Of a stretch of 64,000 bases of DNA, positions 28,091-37,996 are shown in pieces. A program made the translations under genes and the position numbers. Below the pieces are notes generated by a model. That model saw nothing but the letters and a program-made list of their open reading frames with translations. It was not told the DNA's origin and made no database searches. Location of the stretch: assembly GCF_001544455.2 (NCBI RefSeq), contig NZ_FCOC02000007.1, forward strand, positions 186,001-250,000, written 5' to 3'. This stretch comes from Caballeronia sordidicola (GTDB taxonomy: Bacteria; Pseudomonadota; Gammaproteobacteria; Burkholderiales; Burkholderiaceae). Every line of letters begins with the position of its first letter. Positions within the stretch are counted from its first letter, which is position 1.

Positions 28091-29956
28091 ATGGATACAG
28101 TTTTTGCACGCGGCTTCGCGGCGCATCGCGACGGCCGCCTGACCGAAGCGGAACGCGACTATCAAGCCGCGCTCGCCGCAGAGCCCTCCCACGTCGACGC
28201 ACTTCATCTGCTCGGCGTGCTGCGCCACCAGCAAGGCCAGCACGCGGAAGCGGCTGATCTGGTGCGTCGCGCAGTGGACCTGCGTCCCGCCGATCCCGCG
28301 CTACAGCTCAACCTCGGCAACGCGCTGAAAGCGCTCGGCCGAATAGACGACGCCATCGAACGCTTTCGCAATGCGCTGGATCTGGAACCCGGCTTTTCGC
28401 TCGCGCAATACAACTTGGGCAACGCGTACGCGGCAGCGGGACGCCACGAAGACGCCGCCGACGCCTTCGAAAAAGCCCTGCGCCTGCAACCCGGCGACGC
28501 GCCCACCTGGAACAACTTCGGCAATGCGCTGCTCGGCATGCGCCGTTTCGAGGAAGGCGCGAAGGCGTTTCGCCGCGCGCTGCAAATCCGGCCGGGCCAT
28601 GCGGGCGCGCACAACAATCTCGGCATGGCGCTCAATGCACTCGGCGACACCCACGGCGCTATCGGACAATTTCGCGAAGCCATTGCTGCCGAGCCGAACT
28701 ATGTCGCGGCGCATTTCAATCTGGGCAATCTGCTCGATGCCGCCGGCCGTCCGCACGAAGCCGTGCCGGTGCTGCAGAAAGTGCTGCGCATGCAGCCGCA
28801 ATTCGCGCCCGCGCACTTCGGGCTGGGGCATGCGCTTGCGGCTATCGGCGAATACGAAGCCGCCTTGCCGCAATTCGAGCGCGCGGTAGGACTCGATCCA
28901 AAGTACGGCGTGGCGTGGCTTGGCCTCGGCAACGCGCATCTTGCACTCGGCGCGCATAAACCGGCGCTGCGTGCCTTCGATCAGGCGTTGCGCCTCGATC
29001 CCGGTCTTGTCGCGGCGAACCTGAATCGCGCCATTACACTGCTCGCCCTTGGCGACTACGCTCGCGGACTGCCGGCTTATGAATGGCGCCTGCGCGCGCC
29101 GACCACCCTCCCGCCACCTGCGTTGCCCGTGTGGAAAGGCGCACCGCTGCCGCGCGAAACGCTGTTGATCCGGGCCGAACAAGGTTTCGGCGATACCTTG
29201 CAGTTCGTGCGTTTCGTGCCGTTTGTCGCCAGGCTCGTTGGCCAGGTCGTGCTCGAAGTGCAACCGGCGCTGGTCGCGTTGCTCGAACCCGCGGCCCACG
29301 CCGCAGGCGTCACGCTGAAAAGCCTGGCTGCATCGACACCTGCAACACCCACTGACGCCGACGCATTTGTTCCGCTGCTCAGCCTGCCGCTGGCGCTGGG
29401 GGTATCGACTATGGAAATGGTGCCGGCGCGCACGCCGTATCTCGTGGTGCCGGCGGCGTACCGGAAAAAATGGCGCGGGTCGCTTGGCGGCCAGTCGAAG
29501 CGCAAGCTGGGGATCACGTGGTCCGGACGCATTCAACCGGGAGAAACGCGGAGCGCCCCGCTTGCGTCGCTCGAGCCGCTGTTCAGCCTGGAAGGCATCG
29601 ACTGGATTGTGCTGCAACCTACGTTCACCGCCGAAGAACGCGCCCTTCTCGACGCCCATCCGCGCGCGCGTTTTATCCAGCGGCTCGAAAACAAGCTCGA
29701 GAGTTTCGCCGATACCGCCGCGATCATCGATCGTATGGATGGTGTCGTGTCCATCGATACCGCTGTCGCCCACCTGACCGGCGCGCTCGGAAAACCGCTG
29801 TGGCTGATGCTGCCGTTCGCCGCCGACTGGCGTTGGGGTATCGATACACCTTCGAGCGCGTGGTATCCGAAAGCGCATCTGTTCCGGCAGGCGAAACCCG
29901 GCGCGTGGGATGAAGTCATCGAACGGGTGGCGAAGGATGTCGCGGCGTCGTCATAG
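28091..29956 (+). CDS. TPR-repeat protein with GT9-like C-terminal domain
   Basis: 621 residues from the ATG at 28091. About nine to ten tetratricopeptide repeats fill residues 1-360 (e.g. LGNALKALGRIDDAIERFRNAL, each near 34 residues). The C-terminal 260 residues, with RAEQGFGDTLQFVRFVPFV and later GVVSIDTAVAHLTGALGKPLW, resemble the heptosyltransferase/GT9 fold. Such TPR-glycosyltransferase fusions are common in Burkholderia; the substrate is unknown. It is divergent from the ArsR operon across the operator and ends at a bidirectional terminator. Confidence 0.82.
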   Translation: MDTVFARGFAAHRDGRLTEAERDYQAALAAEPSHVDALHLLGVLRHQQGQHAEAADLVRRAVDLRPADPALQLNLGNALKALGRIDDAIERFRNALDLEPGFSLAQYNLGNAYAAAGRHEDAADAFEKALRLQPGDAPTWNNFGNALLGMRRFEEGAKAFRRALQIRPGHAGAHNNLGMALNALGDTHGAIGQFREAIAAEPNYVAAHFNLGNLLDAAGRPHEAVPVLQKVLRMQPQFAPAHFGLGHALAAIGEYEAALPQFERAVGLDPKYGVAWLGLGNAHLALGAHKPALRAFDQALRLDPGLVAANLNRAITLLALGDYARGLPAYEWRLRAPTTLPPPALPVWKGAPLPRETLLIRAEQGFGDTLQFVRFVPFVARLVGQVVLEVQPALVALLEPAAHAAGVTLKSLAASTPATPTDADAFVPLLSLPLALGVSTMEMVPARTPYLVVPAAYRKKWRGSLGGQSKRKLGITWSGRIQPGETRSAPLASLEPLFSLEGIDWIVLQPTFTAEERALLDAHPRARFIQRLENKLESFADTAAIIDRMDGVVSIDTAVAHLTGALGKPLWLMLPFAADWRWGIDTPSSAWYPKAHLFRQAKPGAWDEVIERVAKDVAASS

Positions 29957-29983
29957 CGTTGAGACGCGCCCCGGCCCGAAATG

Positions 29984-30008
29984 AAAAACCCCTCGTCGAG
30001 GGGTTTTT
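29984..30008. terminator. Bidirectional terminator
   Basis: AAAAACCCCTCG (29984-29995) mirrored by CGAGGGGTTTTT (29997-30008). It serves the TPR gene on plus and the MHS transporter on minus. Confidence 0.85.
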
Positions 30009-30033
30009 GTTCCAGCGTGACGGGCAGAAACCG

Positions 30034-31332
30034 TCAGGCCGTCTTGTACTGATTGCGCGCCTCGCTGGACCGATACAACACCAGCGTGGCGATCAGTCCG
30101 CATACCGCCGCGAGTCCCATCCATACACCGGGCGCCGCCTTGTTTCCGGTCGCGTGAATCAGGTACGTGGAGATGGCGGGTGTGAATCCGCCAATGGTCG
30201 TCGCCAGGCTGTACGCAAGCGAGAAACCCGTGGTACGCACTTCCACCGGCATGACTTCGGTAAGCGCCACGACCATCGCGCCGTTATAGCTGCCGTAGAG
30301 GAACGAGAGCCACAACTCCACGCCAAGCAGGCGCAGGAACGACGGATCCGCGACCAGCCATTGCACCGCCGGATACGAAGTGAGAATGGTCAGGATGGTA
30401 AAGAACAGCAGCACCGGCCGGCGCCCCACGCGGTCGGACACCGCGCCGGCAAGCGGCAGCCAGACGAGATTCGACAAACCGACGAACACCGTCACCACCA
30501 GGGTATCGAGGGAAGAAAGCTTCAGCACTTCCTTGCCGAACGTCGGCGTGTATGCCGTGATCATGTAGAACGACACGGTCGTCATGATCACCATGCCCAT
30601 GCCGGCGAGCACGACGCCCCAGTTGGAGGCCATGGACGTCATGATTTCGCCCATCGACGGACGGTGTTTACGCGCGAGGAACTCATCGGTTTCCTGCAAC
30701 GAGCGCCGGATGATGAACAGGAACGGCACGATCAGGCAGCCGATGATGAACGGCACGCGCCATCCCCAGGCGGTCATCTGGTCGGGCGGCAAAATCCGGC
30801 TCATGACCACGCCGATCAGCGCGGCGAACACCACGGCCACTTGCTGGCTGCCCGACTGCCATGAGCAATAGAAGCCCTTGTTGCCCTTCGTCGCGATCTC
30901 GGACAGATACACCGACACGCCGCCCAGTTCCACGCCCGCCGAAAAACCCTGCAGCAAGCGGCCAAGCAACACGATGATCGGCGCGAAAACCCCGATGGTC
31001 GCGTATCCCGGAATCACCGCGACCAGCAATGTGCCAATGGCCATCATGGTCAGCGTGAGAATCAGGCCCTTCCTGCGGCCATGATGATCGATATACGCGC
31101 CAAGCACGATGGCGCCGATCGGACGCATCAGGAAGCCGGCGCCAAACACCGAGAGCGCAAGCATCAGCGAAGCGAATTCGTTGCCGCTCGGAAAGTACGT
31201 CTTCGCGATGGACGAGGCGTAATAGCCATAGACCATGAAGTCGTACATTTCCAGGAAATTGCCGCTGACGACGCGAAACACCGATTTCGCCTTCGACTCT
31301 TTCGCGGGCGTTGCATGTGAAGGGATGGACAT
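30034..31332 (-). CDS. MHS-family MFS transporter (citrate/tricarballylate-type proton symporter)
   Basis: 432 residues, 12 membrane segments by hydropathy. Features of the metabolite:H+ symporter subfamily: [20 protein letters not shown] near the N-terminus, GRRKGLI after TM2, and [14 protein letters not shown] in TM4. It is nearest in flavour to citrate or tricarballylate importers; the exact substrate is not determined. Monocistronic; shares a terminator with the TPR gene. Confidence 0.82.
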   Translation of the reverse strand: MSIPSHATPAKESKAKSVFRVVSGNFLEMYDFMVYGYYASSIAKTYFPSGNEFASLMLALSVFGAGFLMRPIGAIVLGAYIDHHGRRKGLILTLTMMAIGTLLVAVIPGYATIGVFAPIIVLLGRLLQGFSAGVELGGVSVYLSEIATKGNKGFYCSWQSGSQQVAVVFAALIGVVMSRILPPDQMTAWGWRVPFIIGCLIVPFLFIIRRSLQETDEFLARKHRPSMGEIMTSMASNWGVVLAGMGMVIMTTVSFYMITAYTPTFGKEVLKLSSLDTLVVTVFVGLSNLVWLPLAGAVSDRVGRRPVLLFFTILTILTSYPAVQWLVADPSFLRLLGVELWLSFLYGSYNGAMVVALTEVMPVEVRTTGFSLAYSLATTIGGFTPAISTYLIHATGNKAAPGVWMGLAAVCGLIATLVLYRSSEARNQYKTA

Positions 31333-31591
31333 GACTATCTCTAAAAACTCTGTCTAAGGATGCTGGCCGGATTGCGCTGAAAGCGCGTCGCCCGATGCAG
31401 AATGAAATGTTGGAGTGGTAGCAGCCGGTTTGCTTGCGCGGTGCAAAATGCCAAGAGCCTAGCTACGCTTCGTTGCTCGAGAAGAGACGAAACGCCTCGA
31501 AACCGCTACAAAAACGCACAAGAAGCTAATTTATCAGGGTTAACCAGTACATTTACCTAAACACCACAAGTGTCAATGTTACAGGGCGAAT
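31333..31591. other. Intergenic region upstream of the MHS transporter and the GNAT gene
   Basis: Divergent 259-bp gap; AT content rises towards 31560. No gene seen; holds the promoters of both flanking genes, which I cannot place with confidence. Confidence 0.4.
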
Positions 31592-32197
31592 GTGAAACGC
31601 GCCCGCGCCGTACTCGCGTATTTGCACTTAAAATTTCTTAAATTTGCCTTACATATACATATAAATCAGCCTTCAAAATATGTTTCGCAAACGGGGTTCG
31701 TTTTGCGAATGGCGACATCCAACGACTCCGCGCTTATCGCGAGCATGCATGCGCGGAGTTGGGCAGCGGCATATCGCGGCATCCTGCCGGACACATTTCT
31801 CGACAAAGAATTGGCCGATGACCGGGCGGCGCACTGGAACACACGCTTCAACGAACTCGCCGGCGGTGCGGGCGAGGTTTTTATCGCTGTCGTCAATGAT
31901 CAGCCAGCAGGGTTCGTATGCGTGATCGCCCCCGACGAAACGGGCAGCGTGCTCGTTGACAATCTGCACGCCATGCCCGAAGCCAGAGGCACAGGATTGG
32001 GCACCGCGATGCTCGCGACCGCATCGCAATGGGCTGCGGATCGTGGCGCGAAGAACATGCATCTATATGTGCTTGAACCGAATGTTGCGGCAATCGGCTT
32101 CTATGAATCGCACGGATGGCGTTTGGCGGGCCGTGAAGATGACACGATGGGCGGCATAGATATCATCGCGTTGCGCTATACCCTGCCGATCGGCTGA
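31592..32197 (+). CDS. GNAT-family N-acetyltransferase, start uncertain
   Basis: 201 residues from a GTG at 31592. The acetyl-CoA loop VDNLHAMPEARGTGLGTAM (R/QxxGxG/A) and the C-terminal NVAAIGFYESHGWRLAGR are clear. The first ~35 codons run through AT-rich DNA that reads more like a promoter (poly-T/A, 31625-31670). A true start near 31700 (FVLRMATSND, TTG or ATG 31709) is quite possible. Substrate unknown. It stands alone. Confidence 0.75.
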   Translation: MKRARAVLAYLHLKFLKFALHIHINQPSKYVSQTGFVLRMATSNDSALIASMHARSWAAAYRGILPDTFLDKELADDRAAHWNTRFNELAGGAGEVFIAVVNDQPAGFVCVIAPDETGSVLVDNLHAMPEARGTGLGTAMLATASQWAADRGAKNMHLYVLEPNVAAIGFYESHGWRLAGREDDTMGGIDIIALRYTLPIG

Positions 32198-32553
32198 TGC
32201 CTCGGCGTTTGCTTTGCCTTCGTGCAATCGCTGGCGTAATCTCGTTCAACGCCTCTTGCTGGATGCATGACAACGTATCCGGCACAGATTGGCCTGTCTC
32301 GCTGAAACGTACGTCGCGTCCGTATCCAATCAGCGTTTTTTTCACTCCGAGCGCCATCGAATGATGGAACTAAGAAGGTTCTGAGCGACGCGCCAAGCTG
32401 GCGCTGGGTATGATCGAGGGCTGTTCTGTGGCGGGTCCGGCAAGGTGAAGTATCTGGCACCTTCGTAGCAACATCCGGACGATGCCCACACGGCTGCCCC
32501 GCTTGTTAATTCGTTGAGCAGTCCTGACGCCCGCTTTCGGATATGAGAAAAAG
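32198..32553. other. 356-bp intergenic region, no supported gene
   Basis: Short open frames on the minus strand (32163-32357 and 32176-32460) cross the end of the GNAT gene and lack SD or recognisable content. No repeats or transposase remnants that I can name. An A-rich AAAAAG just before the next ATG is a weak SD substitute. Confidence 0.5.
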
Positions 32554-33747
32554 ATGAATGCTCCTCTGGTCGTTGTACAAGGCGATCTGCTTCTGCCAAC
32601 CCTGTACCCGCTCGCCGGTATGCCTAACGCCGTGTATGGCGAAGAGTGGACGCTGACTCGCGCGCGTCCGGCTTTAACCGAATATGAAATTCCGTTTTAC
32701 GCGGCGCGATTTCTCACGGCTTATGTCAGTCCGCTGTCTCTTCCCAACGAGCATTTTCCATACACGCCAGCGAGTCTGTGGGGCAAGTTCAAACGCAACG
32801 ATGAAATCGCACAGATCGAGCAGAATCCTCTCGCCGATTCCGTTCATGCGTCTCCTTCAGTCGAGGAACCGGCGCAGTTCGAGTTCGAACCGTTCACCGC
32901 GCCTGTCGATCATCCGGTACGGAAACAGCCTGCAAATGATCGTCACAAAATGGCGGCCGGAGGTGCAATTGCACTGGCGTGCGCTGCGTTTATTGCATGG
33001 GCACTGTTCGGGACTCGAATTGGTCATCAGAGTCCGGAAGTAAAGCCAGCGACGGTTGCGTTGAATGCAACGCCCGTAGCGAAGCCCATGGCCGACGCGA
33101 CGATTGGTCATGCTTCGCCTGTCGTGCCCCCTGTTTCCATGTCTGCAGCTTTGGACAGTTCCGCTTCCGTCGCGACATCTGCCAAGCCTTCGACCGTCGT
33201 GGTTGCGGCTTTACCTGCATTGCAGACACCTTCCGCGACAACTGTTGCAAAGCCAGCGGCCGTCATTGCCGGCGCAACCGCCAAATCATCCGTACACACA
33301 AGCGAAGTCGCCAGCGACAACGCGAAAACCACCGCCAAGGCAACGGCGGAATGGGCGAAGGTTCGCGTCAAAGGCAAGCGTCCGGCAGCAGTCGTCCGCG
33401 AAGCGAGAAACTACGAAGTCGTGCAACGGCGCCACGGTCATGAATATAGAGGCACGCCGGTTTATCGCAGCAGTGGATACGACACGCCGCTTGCGTCGCC
33501 AAGCCGTCGCACCTATGCACACGATGACATGCGCACGAGCTCAACGGGTTCGTCGCTCAGCGTGGCCGAGATGTACAGCATGCTCGCGCACTCGGCTGTC
33601 CTCGACGACAACAGCGGCGCCACTCGCCAGACGGTTCGCGCAACTTCCGTTGCCACGCCGCGCGCAGGTTCCGGCGATTCATCGAACTGGAGTTCCGACC
33701 TGAGCCAACGCCGTGTCACCGACGCGGGATCGCAATTCGCCAAGTAA
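32554..33747 (+). CDS. Hypothetical single-pass membrane protein, Ala/Thr/Val-rich
   Basis: 397 residues. A soluble N-terminal 130 residues (WTLTRARPALTEYEIPFYAARF) precede one membrane segment at about residues 132-150 (MAAGGAIALACAAFIAWALF). Then comes a long low-complexity Ala/Thr/Val/Pro region and a basic, Ser-rich C-terminus. The topology (cytoplasm in, long periplasmic tail out) and the composition suggest an envelope-spanning or regulatory protein. I recognise no family. Codon use is like its neighbours. A DUF2968 gene follows 90 bp later on the same strand, possibly co-transcribed. Confidence 0.7.
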   Translation: MNAPLVVVQGDLLLPTLYPLAGMPNAVYGEEWTLTRARPALTEYEIPFYAARFLTAYVSPLSLPNEHFPYTPASLWGKFKRNDEIAQIEQNPLADSVHASPSVEEPAQFEFEPFTAPVDHPVRKQPANDRHKMAAGGAIALACAAFIAWALFGTRIGHQSPEVKPATVALNATPVAKPMADATIGHASPVVPPVSMSAALDSSASVATSAKPSTVVVAALPALQTPSATTVAKPAAVIAGATAKSSVHTSEVASDNAKTTAKATAEWAKVRVKGKRPAAVVREARNYEVVQRRHGHEYRGTPVYRSSGYDTPLASPSRRTYAHDDMRTSSTGSSLSVAEMYSMLAHSAVLDDNSGATRQTVRATSVATPRAGSGDSSNWSSDLSQRRVTDAGSQFAK

Positions 33748-33837
33748 CCAGACGGTATCGTGGCGAAAGGCACGGCACGCGTTTCTAACGCGCCGCGCCT
33801 GGCACCGGACCCTCACCTAATTTAGAAGCCCCGCACC

Positions 33838-34533
33838 ATGAAGTCCTGCTCCATCTCCACCGTTCTACAAGCGTTGTTCGTTGTTGCCATCGGGTTCGGC
33901 TCGACCGTCGCGAATGCTTATCAGCCCGTGGGCACACTGCTCTCGGCAACGGGTCTTGCAGACCCTGTGCGTCCCGTACCCGCCTATGGATCAATGGACG
34001 ATTTCCAGGACGGCACGTCCAGCGGACAGGCTACGGGGAATGTATCGGAGCTCAGGCAGATGGTCCAGGCGAAGAAGCTCACCGAGTTGCGTGTCACGTA
34101 TAACGGCAACTATGGCGCTGCGCTCTTTTTCTATCCGCAGGAGATGGTGTATTACGTTGCGTTGTTTCAGGACAAGAATTTCTGGCGCGTGGTGAAGTCC
34201 CAGGACAATGTGCACGCGGAAACGGTCTACGCGCAATTTGCGAGAAAGAGTTACGCGCTCGCCGAGGGCGAAATCCAGCGCACGCAACTGCAGGCACAAA
34301 AGGCGCTGCTGGAGCGTGTGATCGCGGTATCGAACGATCGGGCGCAACGGCTCACGGCCGACCTTTCCATTGCCCGAGCGCAGGAAAGTGAAGTATCACA
34401 ACGTCAGCAGCAAATGCAGGCAGAATCCATGGCGTTGCAGAACGACAAGTCCAACGCCGAGCGTCGTTTGCGCGCGCTCCAGCAGCAGGTCCAGCAGCTT
34501 CAGGAACAAAGCGAAGCGGGGATCGCGCAGTAA
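33838..34533 (+). CDS. DUF2968 secreted coiled-coil protein
   Basis: 231 residues: signal peptide (ALFVVAIGFGSTVANA), a beta-rich domain with LTELRVTYNGNYGAALFFYP and NFWRVVKSQDNVHAE, then a long C-terminal coiled coil (residues ~150-225, Gln/Glu/Arg rich). This matches the DUF2968 family of Burkholderiaceae, of unknown function. Ends with its own terminator. Confidence 0.82.
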   Translation: MKSCSISTVLQALFVVAIGFGSTVANAYQPVGTLLSATGLADPVRPVPAYGSMDDFQDGTSSGQATGNVSELRQMVQAKKLTELRVTYNGNYGAALFFYPQEMVYYVALFQDKNFWRVVKSQDNVHAETVYAQFARKSYALAEGEIQRTQLQAQKALLERVIAVSNDRAQRLTADLSIARAQESEVSQRQQQMQAESMALQNDKSNAERRLRALQQQVQQLQEQSEAGIAQ

Positions 34534-34550
34534 CTCTTTCACAACAGCAC

Positions 34551-34584
34551 AAAGGCCGCTTCAACTGACGTTGAAGCGGCCTTT
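34551..34584. terminator. Bidirectional terminator after the DUF2968 gene
   Basis: 15-bp arms at 34551-34565 and 34570-34584 around the tetraloop TGAC. The outer ends are AAA on the left and TTT on the right, so it works for the plus gene and for the convergent amidotransferase on minus. Confidence 0.88.
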
Positions 34585-34620
34585 ATGGTTATGGTTGCTG
34601 CGGTTTTTGCAGAAGCTCGC

Positions 34621-36117
34621 CTAGAACCGCGTTTCACGCGCCACGCGCAGGAACGTATCGAGCAGCGGCGTGCAATCCAGCAGTTCATCCCCGCCCGCGC
34701 GATGAAACTCCGGGTGCCATTGCACACCCATCACGAACGGCGCGCGCCGGTAACGCACTGCCTCGATAATCCCGTCCGCCGCCGATACCGCCTCGATGTT
34801 CAGATCGCGGCCAATCGTCTTGACCGCCTGGTGGTGGATCGAATTGACGAGCGCTTCGCGATGACCGGGAAACATGTTGACGAGCGTGGAGCCATCGGGG
34901 AAACGAATCGGATGACGATGCTGGTCGTATTGCTCATTGACGTGGATGCCGGCCGTCGGGACATCTGTGGCAATGTCCTGATACAGCGTGCCGCCGAACG
35001 CCACATTGATCAACTGGCAGCCTCGGCACACGCCCAGCACAGGCTTTCCCGATTCGATGAACTCATGCAGCAGTTCCAGTTCGTACATATCGCGAACACG
35101 GTCGCCGGGCCATTCGTGGCGCGTCGCCGCTTCCGTGTAGGACTGCGGCGAAACATCCGCGCCGCCTTGAAGCAAGAGGCCATCAAGATGCTTCGCGTAA
35201 TCACGCAACCGGATATTGCTCGGATGCAGCATGCCCTGATGACCGACCGTGGGAATCATGAATACAAGCACGTCACGCGACATCACCCAATGCGCGATGG
35301 ACTCTTCGAGATATTGCAGCGTCTTCCCGCGCAATCCTTTCGCGCCCGGCTCCGGATGAAAAATGCGCGCGGATACGCCAATTCTGAGCGTCCGTTGCGT
35401 GATGCGCTGCCCCGCGCGGTCGAATATCTGCCGGGCGCGCGCCTTGATCACGCGGCCGAACACCGACCATGCGGAATCGCTCTGGCGCAGATAAGCAGGC
35501 GGCGCTTGCGTGCCGGAGGGCGCTTCCGGTGGTATGGGCGGAGGATGAAACGTGCCGAAATCAGGCGCGGCCGTGAATTCGGGAGGCAGTGCGCTCGTGC
35601 GCGCCCGTACCGTTTCCGCATCGATTTCCGCCTTTGTTTCAGCGGTTTCCGCAGCCTGCGCTTCAGTCGCGATTTCAACCTCTTCCGCGAGACTCGCTTC
35701 GGCTTCGGTTGCCGACTCGATTTCTTTCGCCAAGCCTGCTTTCAAGTGAAGGGGCGAATTCGGAGCAGCCGGTTTTTCGATGCCCGCCTTCGCGCCGCCC
35801 GTGCGCGCCGCGCTTTCTTGCGCAGACGTGGCGGCCGCAGCCGCTTTGCGGGCTTCGGCTGCATCTTCACGCTGGGCTTTGGCTGTATCGACAGGTTCTA
35901 CCGTTGATGCGCTCGACGGCGCATCTGTCGATGCACGCTCCGCCGCGCTCGCCGCCGGGCCAGGCTGTGCGGCCGCGGGGACATGGGTGACTTTCTGAGA
36001 TGACGCGGATGGGACTGCCGGATCAGGATTGGGAATCTGCGGATTTGAGTCCGTGGACGCCACGGCAGGAATTGCGGTGTCGGGCGTACCCGAATTTGAC
36101 GACTTGTTTTCGCTCAT
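34621..36117 (-). CDS. PuuD-like class I glutamine amidotransferase with long disordered N-terminus
   Basis: 498 residues. The C-terminal ~250 residues are a peptidase C26 / gamma-Glu-GABA hydrolase domain with nucleophile loop VLGVCRGCQLINVAFGG and the later VQWHPEFHR His-Glu part. The family cleaves gamma-glutamyl-GABA in the putrescine pathway or related gamma-glutamyl amides. The first ~210 residues are Ala/Thr/Ser/Glu-rich, low complexity, and look unfolded. There are no puu pathway neighbours. The start at 36117 gives MSENKSSNSG; a much later start would remove the tail but lacks support. Confidence 0.8.
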   Translation of the reverse strand: MSENKSSNSGTPDTAIPAVASTDSNPQIPNPDPAVPSASSQKVTHVPAAAQPGPAASAAERASTDAPSSASTVEPVDTAKAQREDAAEARKAAAAATSAQESAARTGGAKAGIEKPAAPNSPLHLKAGLAKEIESATEAEASLAEEVEIATEAQAAETAETKAEIDAETVRARTSALPPEFTAAPDFGTFHPPPIPPEAPSGTQAPPAYLRQSDSAWSVFGRVIKARARQIFDRAGQRITQRTLRIGVSARIFHPEPGAKGLRGKTLQYLEESIAHWVMSRDVLVFMIPTVGHQGMLHPSNIRLRDYAKHLDGLLLQGGADVSPQSYTEAATRHEWPGDRVRDMYELELLHEFIESGKPVLGVCRGCQLINVAFGGTLYQDIATDVPTAGIHVNEQYDQHRHPIRFPDGSTLVNMFPGHREALVNSIHHQAVKTIGRDLNIEAVSAADGIIEAVRYRRAPFVMGVQWHPEFHRAGGDELLDCTPLLDTFLRVARETRF

Positions 36118-36238
36118 TCCGATAGAGGCGCTGTGCGCTTTAAGAATGGTCAGAGTTCAATTATCCGCCTCTGGTCCGGGAGCGGCAAACCATCAAACAA
36201 TTGGTCACATTATCGGAGGAAACAAACATTTCGTGCCG

Positions 36239-37996
36239 TTAATGATCGCGGGGCTCTTCAAAAGTTTCTCGGAGTGCGATCTGCATGGTCGCGTGGATTT
36301 TCACGCACCAGCGCCACAGCACACTCAGCAAAAGCGCCGCGCAAATCAGGACAGCGATCATCAGCCCAAACGGAGGAAGAATGCCGCCCGACAGCACGGT
36401 GACCAGCAAGAAGACGCCGAACATGGCAAGGATCGGGATCAGGCCGGAGATGGCGGAACGCAACGCGCTAGTGAAGCGGCCCGCCTTCGCGGGTTGCACG
36501 CTCACCTCGGCGAGCATCAACGCAAGCGACTGCAGCTTGCGATAGACCGCGACGAGAAACGGCATCGACACCAGCAACGCCGCGCTCCAGATGGCCACGC
36601 GCTGCGCGTCGTTGGTGGGCAGCCAGCGGGCAAGATATCCGGTGGCGATGGGCGCCGAATACGAAGCGGCGAGAAAAATGGCGGCAACCAGCGCAAGATT
36701 GACTGCGATCTGCACCACGATGCGCCGGGTCATGCTGAAGAGCGTTGGGCCGCCGGTGTCGGGCGACAGGCTCCCGAGCCATTGCGAATAGAGTCCGAAG
36801 GTATTGGCGACCGGAACCGGCATGGAACCGGCAATGCGCCGGGTGATTGGATCGGCAGCCTTGATCAGATATGGCGTGAACAAGGTCGTCAACGCGGAAA
36901 CCGCAACCGCGATCGGATACAGGAAGCTGCTGGTCACTTTCAGCGACACCCCCAGCGAAGCAATGATGAATGAGAACTCGCCGATCTGCGCAACGCTCAT
37001 GCCGACGCGCATCGACGTGCGCCCATCCCTACCGGCGAGAAACGTCCCGAGCCCGCATGACACAATCTTGCCCAGCACGACCGCGATGGTGATGACCGTA
37101 ATCGGCCACCAGTAATCCACAAGGACGGTCGGATTCAGCATCAGCCCGATGGTCACGAAAAAGATGGCGGAGAACATGTCGCGAACCGGCGCAATCAGAT
37201 GCTCGATACGCTGCAGATTCCGCGATTCGGCCATGATCGCGCCGATCAGAAACGCCCCGAGCGCGATGCTGTAGTCGAGCTTAACCACCAACAGACAGAA
37301 GCCGAAACAGAAGCCAAGGACGGTGACGAGCAGCATTTCGTCGCTCTTGGCTTTCGCCACATAGTCGAGCGCACGCGGCACGATCAGGATGCCGACGACC
37401 ATCGACACAGTCATGAACAGCAGCAGTTTGCCCAGCGTGACAAACGCCACGCCCGCCGACACCGAGCCCGTTTGTGCGATGCCCGAAAGCAGTACGAGCA
37501 TGGCGATCGCGAGAATATCCTCCACGATCAGAATGCCGAAGATCAGTTGCGCGAACGGCTCGCCCTTCATGCCGAGCTCGGAAAGCGCCTTGACGATAAT
37601 GGTCGTGGAAGAAATGGCGAGCATGGCGCCGAGGAACAGCGAATCCATCGCGTTCCAGCCGAACCATTGCCCGATCTCATAGCCGATCCAGATCATCAGC
37701 ACGATCTCGGACGCCGCCGCCACGAAAGCCGTTGCACCAACCTTGAACAGCTTTTTCAGACTGAATTCCAATCCGAGGGAAAACATCAGGAAGACCACGC
37801 CGAGTTCGCCGAGTGTCTGGATGGTGGCTTCGTCGTGGATAAGCTGGAAAGGCGGCGTATAGGGACCAATGATCACGCCCGCCACGATATATCCCAATAC
37901 GACCGGCTGCTTCAGGCGATGAAAGAGCACGGTGACCACGCCCGCAATCGCCATGATTACCGCCAGATCCTGAATGAAGCCAATCGCGTGATGCAT
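36239..37996 (-). CDS. CPA2-family cation:proton antiporter (KefB/YbaL-like) without RCK domain
   Basis: 585 residues from the ATG at 37996, preceded by AAGGG 8 nt away. The N-terminal ~390 residues form the Na+/H+-exchanger domain (FLMFSLGLEFSLKKLF; SSTTIIVKALSELGM; YSIALGAFLIGAIMAES). Instead of a TrkA-N nucleotide-binding domain, the C-terminus has four further hydrophobic segments (e.g. LALVAAIFLAASYSAP and MFGVFLLVTVLSGGILPPFG). It exchanges K+ or Na+ for H+ across the inner membrane. Monocistronic. Confidence 0.85.
   Translation of the reverse strand: MHHAIGFIQDLAVIMAIAGVVTVLFHRLKQPVVLGYIVAGVIIGPYTPPFQLIHDEATIQTLGELGVVFLMFSLGLEFSLKKLFKVGATAFVAAASEIVLMIWIGYEIGQWFGWNAMDSLFLGAMLAISSTTIIVKALSELGMKGEPFAQLIFGILIVEDILAIAMLVLLSGIAQTGSVSAGVAFVTLGKLLLFMTVSMVVGILIVPRALDYVAKAKSDEMLLVTVLGFCFGFCLLVVKLDYSIALGAFLIGAIMAESRNLQRIEHLIAPVRDMFSAIFFVTIGLMLNPTVLVDYWWPITVITIAVVLGKIVSCGLGTFLAGRDGRTSMRVGMSVAQIGEFSFIIASLGVSLKVTSSFLYPIAVAVSALTTLFTPYLIKAADPITRRIAGSMPVPVANTFGLYSQWLGSLSPDTGGPTLFSMTRRIVVQIAVNLALVAAIFLAASYSAPIATGYLARWLPTNDAQRVAIWSAALLVSMPFLVAVYRKLQSLALMLAEVSVQPAKAGRFTSALRSAISGLIPILAMFGVFLLVTVLSGGILPPFGLMIAVLICAALLLSVLWRWCVKIHATMQIALRETFEEPRDH

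Noticed and set aside
32163-32460. Minus-strand small open frames or an IS remnant after the GNAT gene
   Set aside because: No SD, no recognisable protein, no terminal repeats or target duplications.
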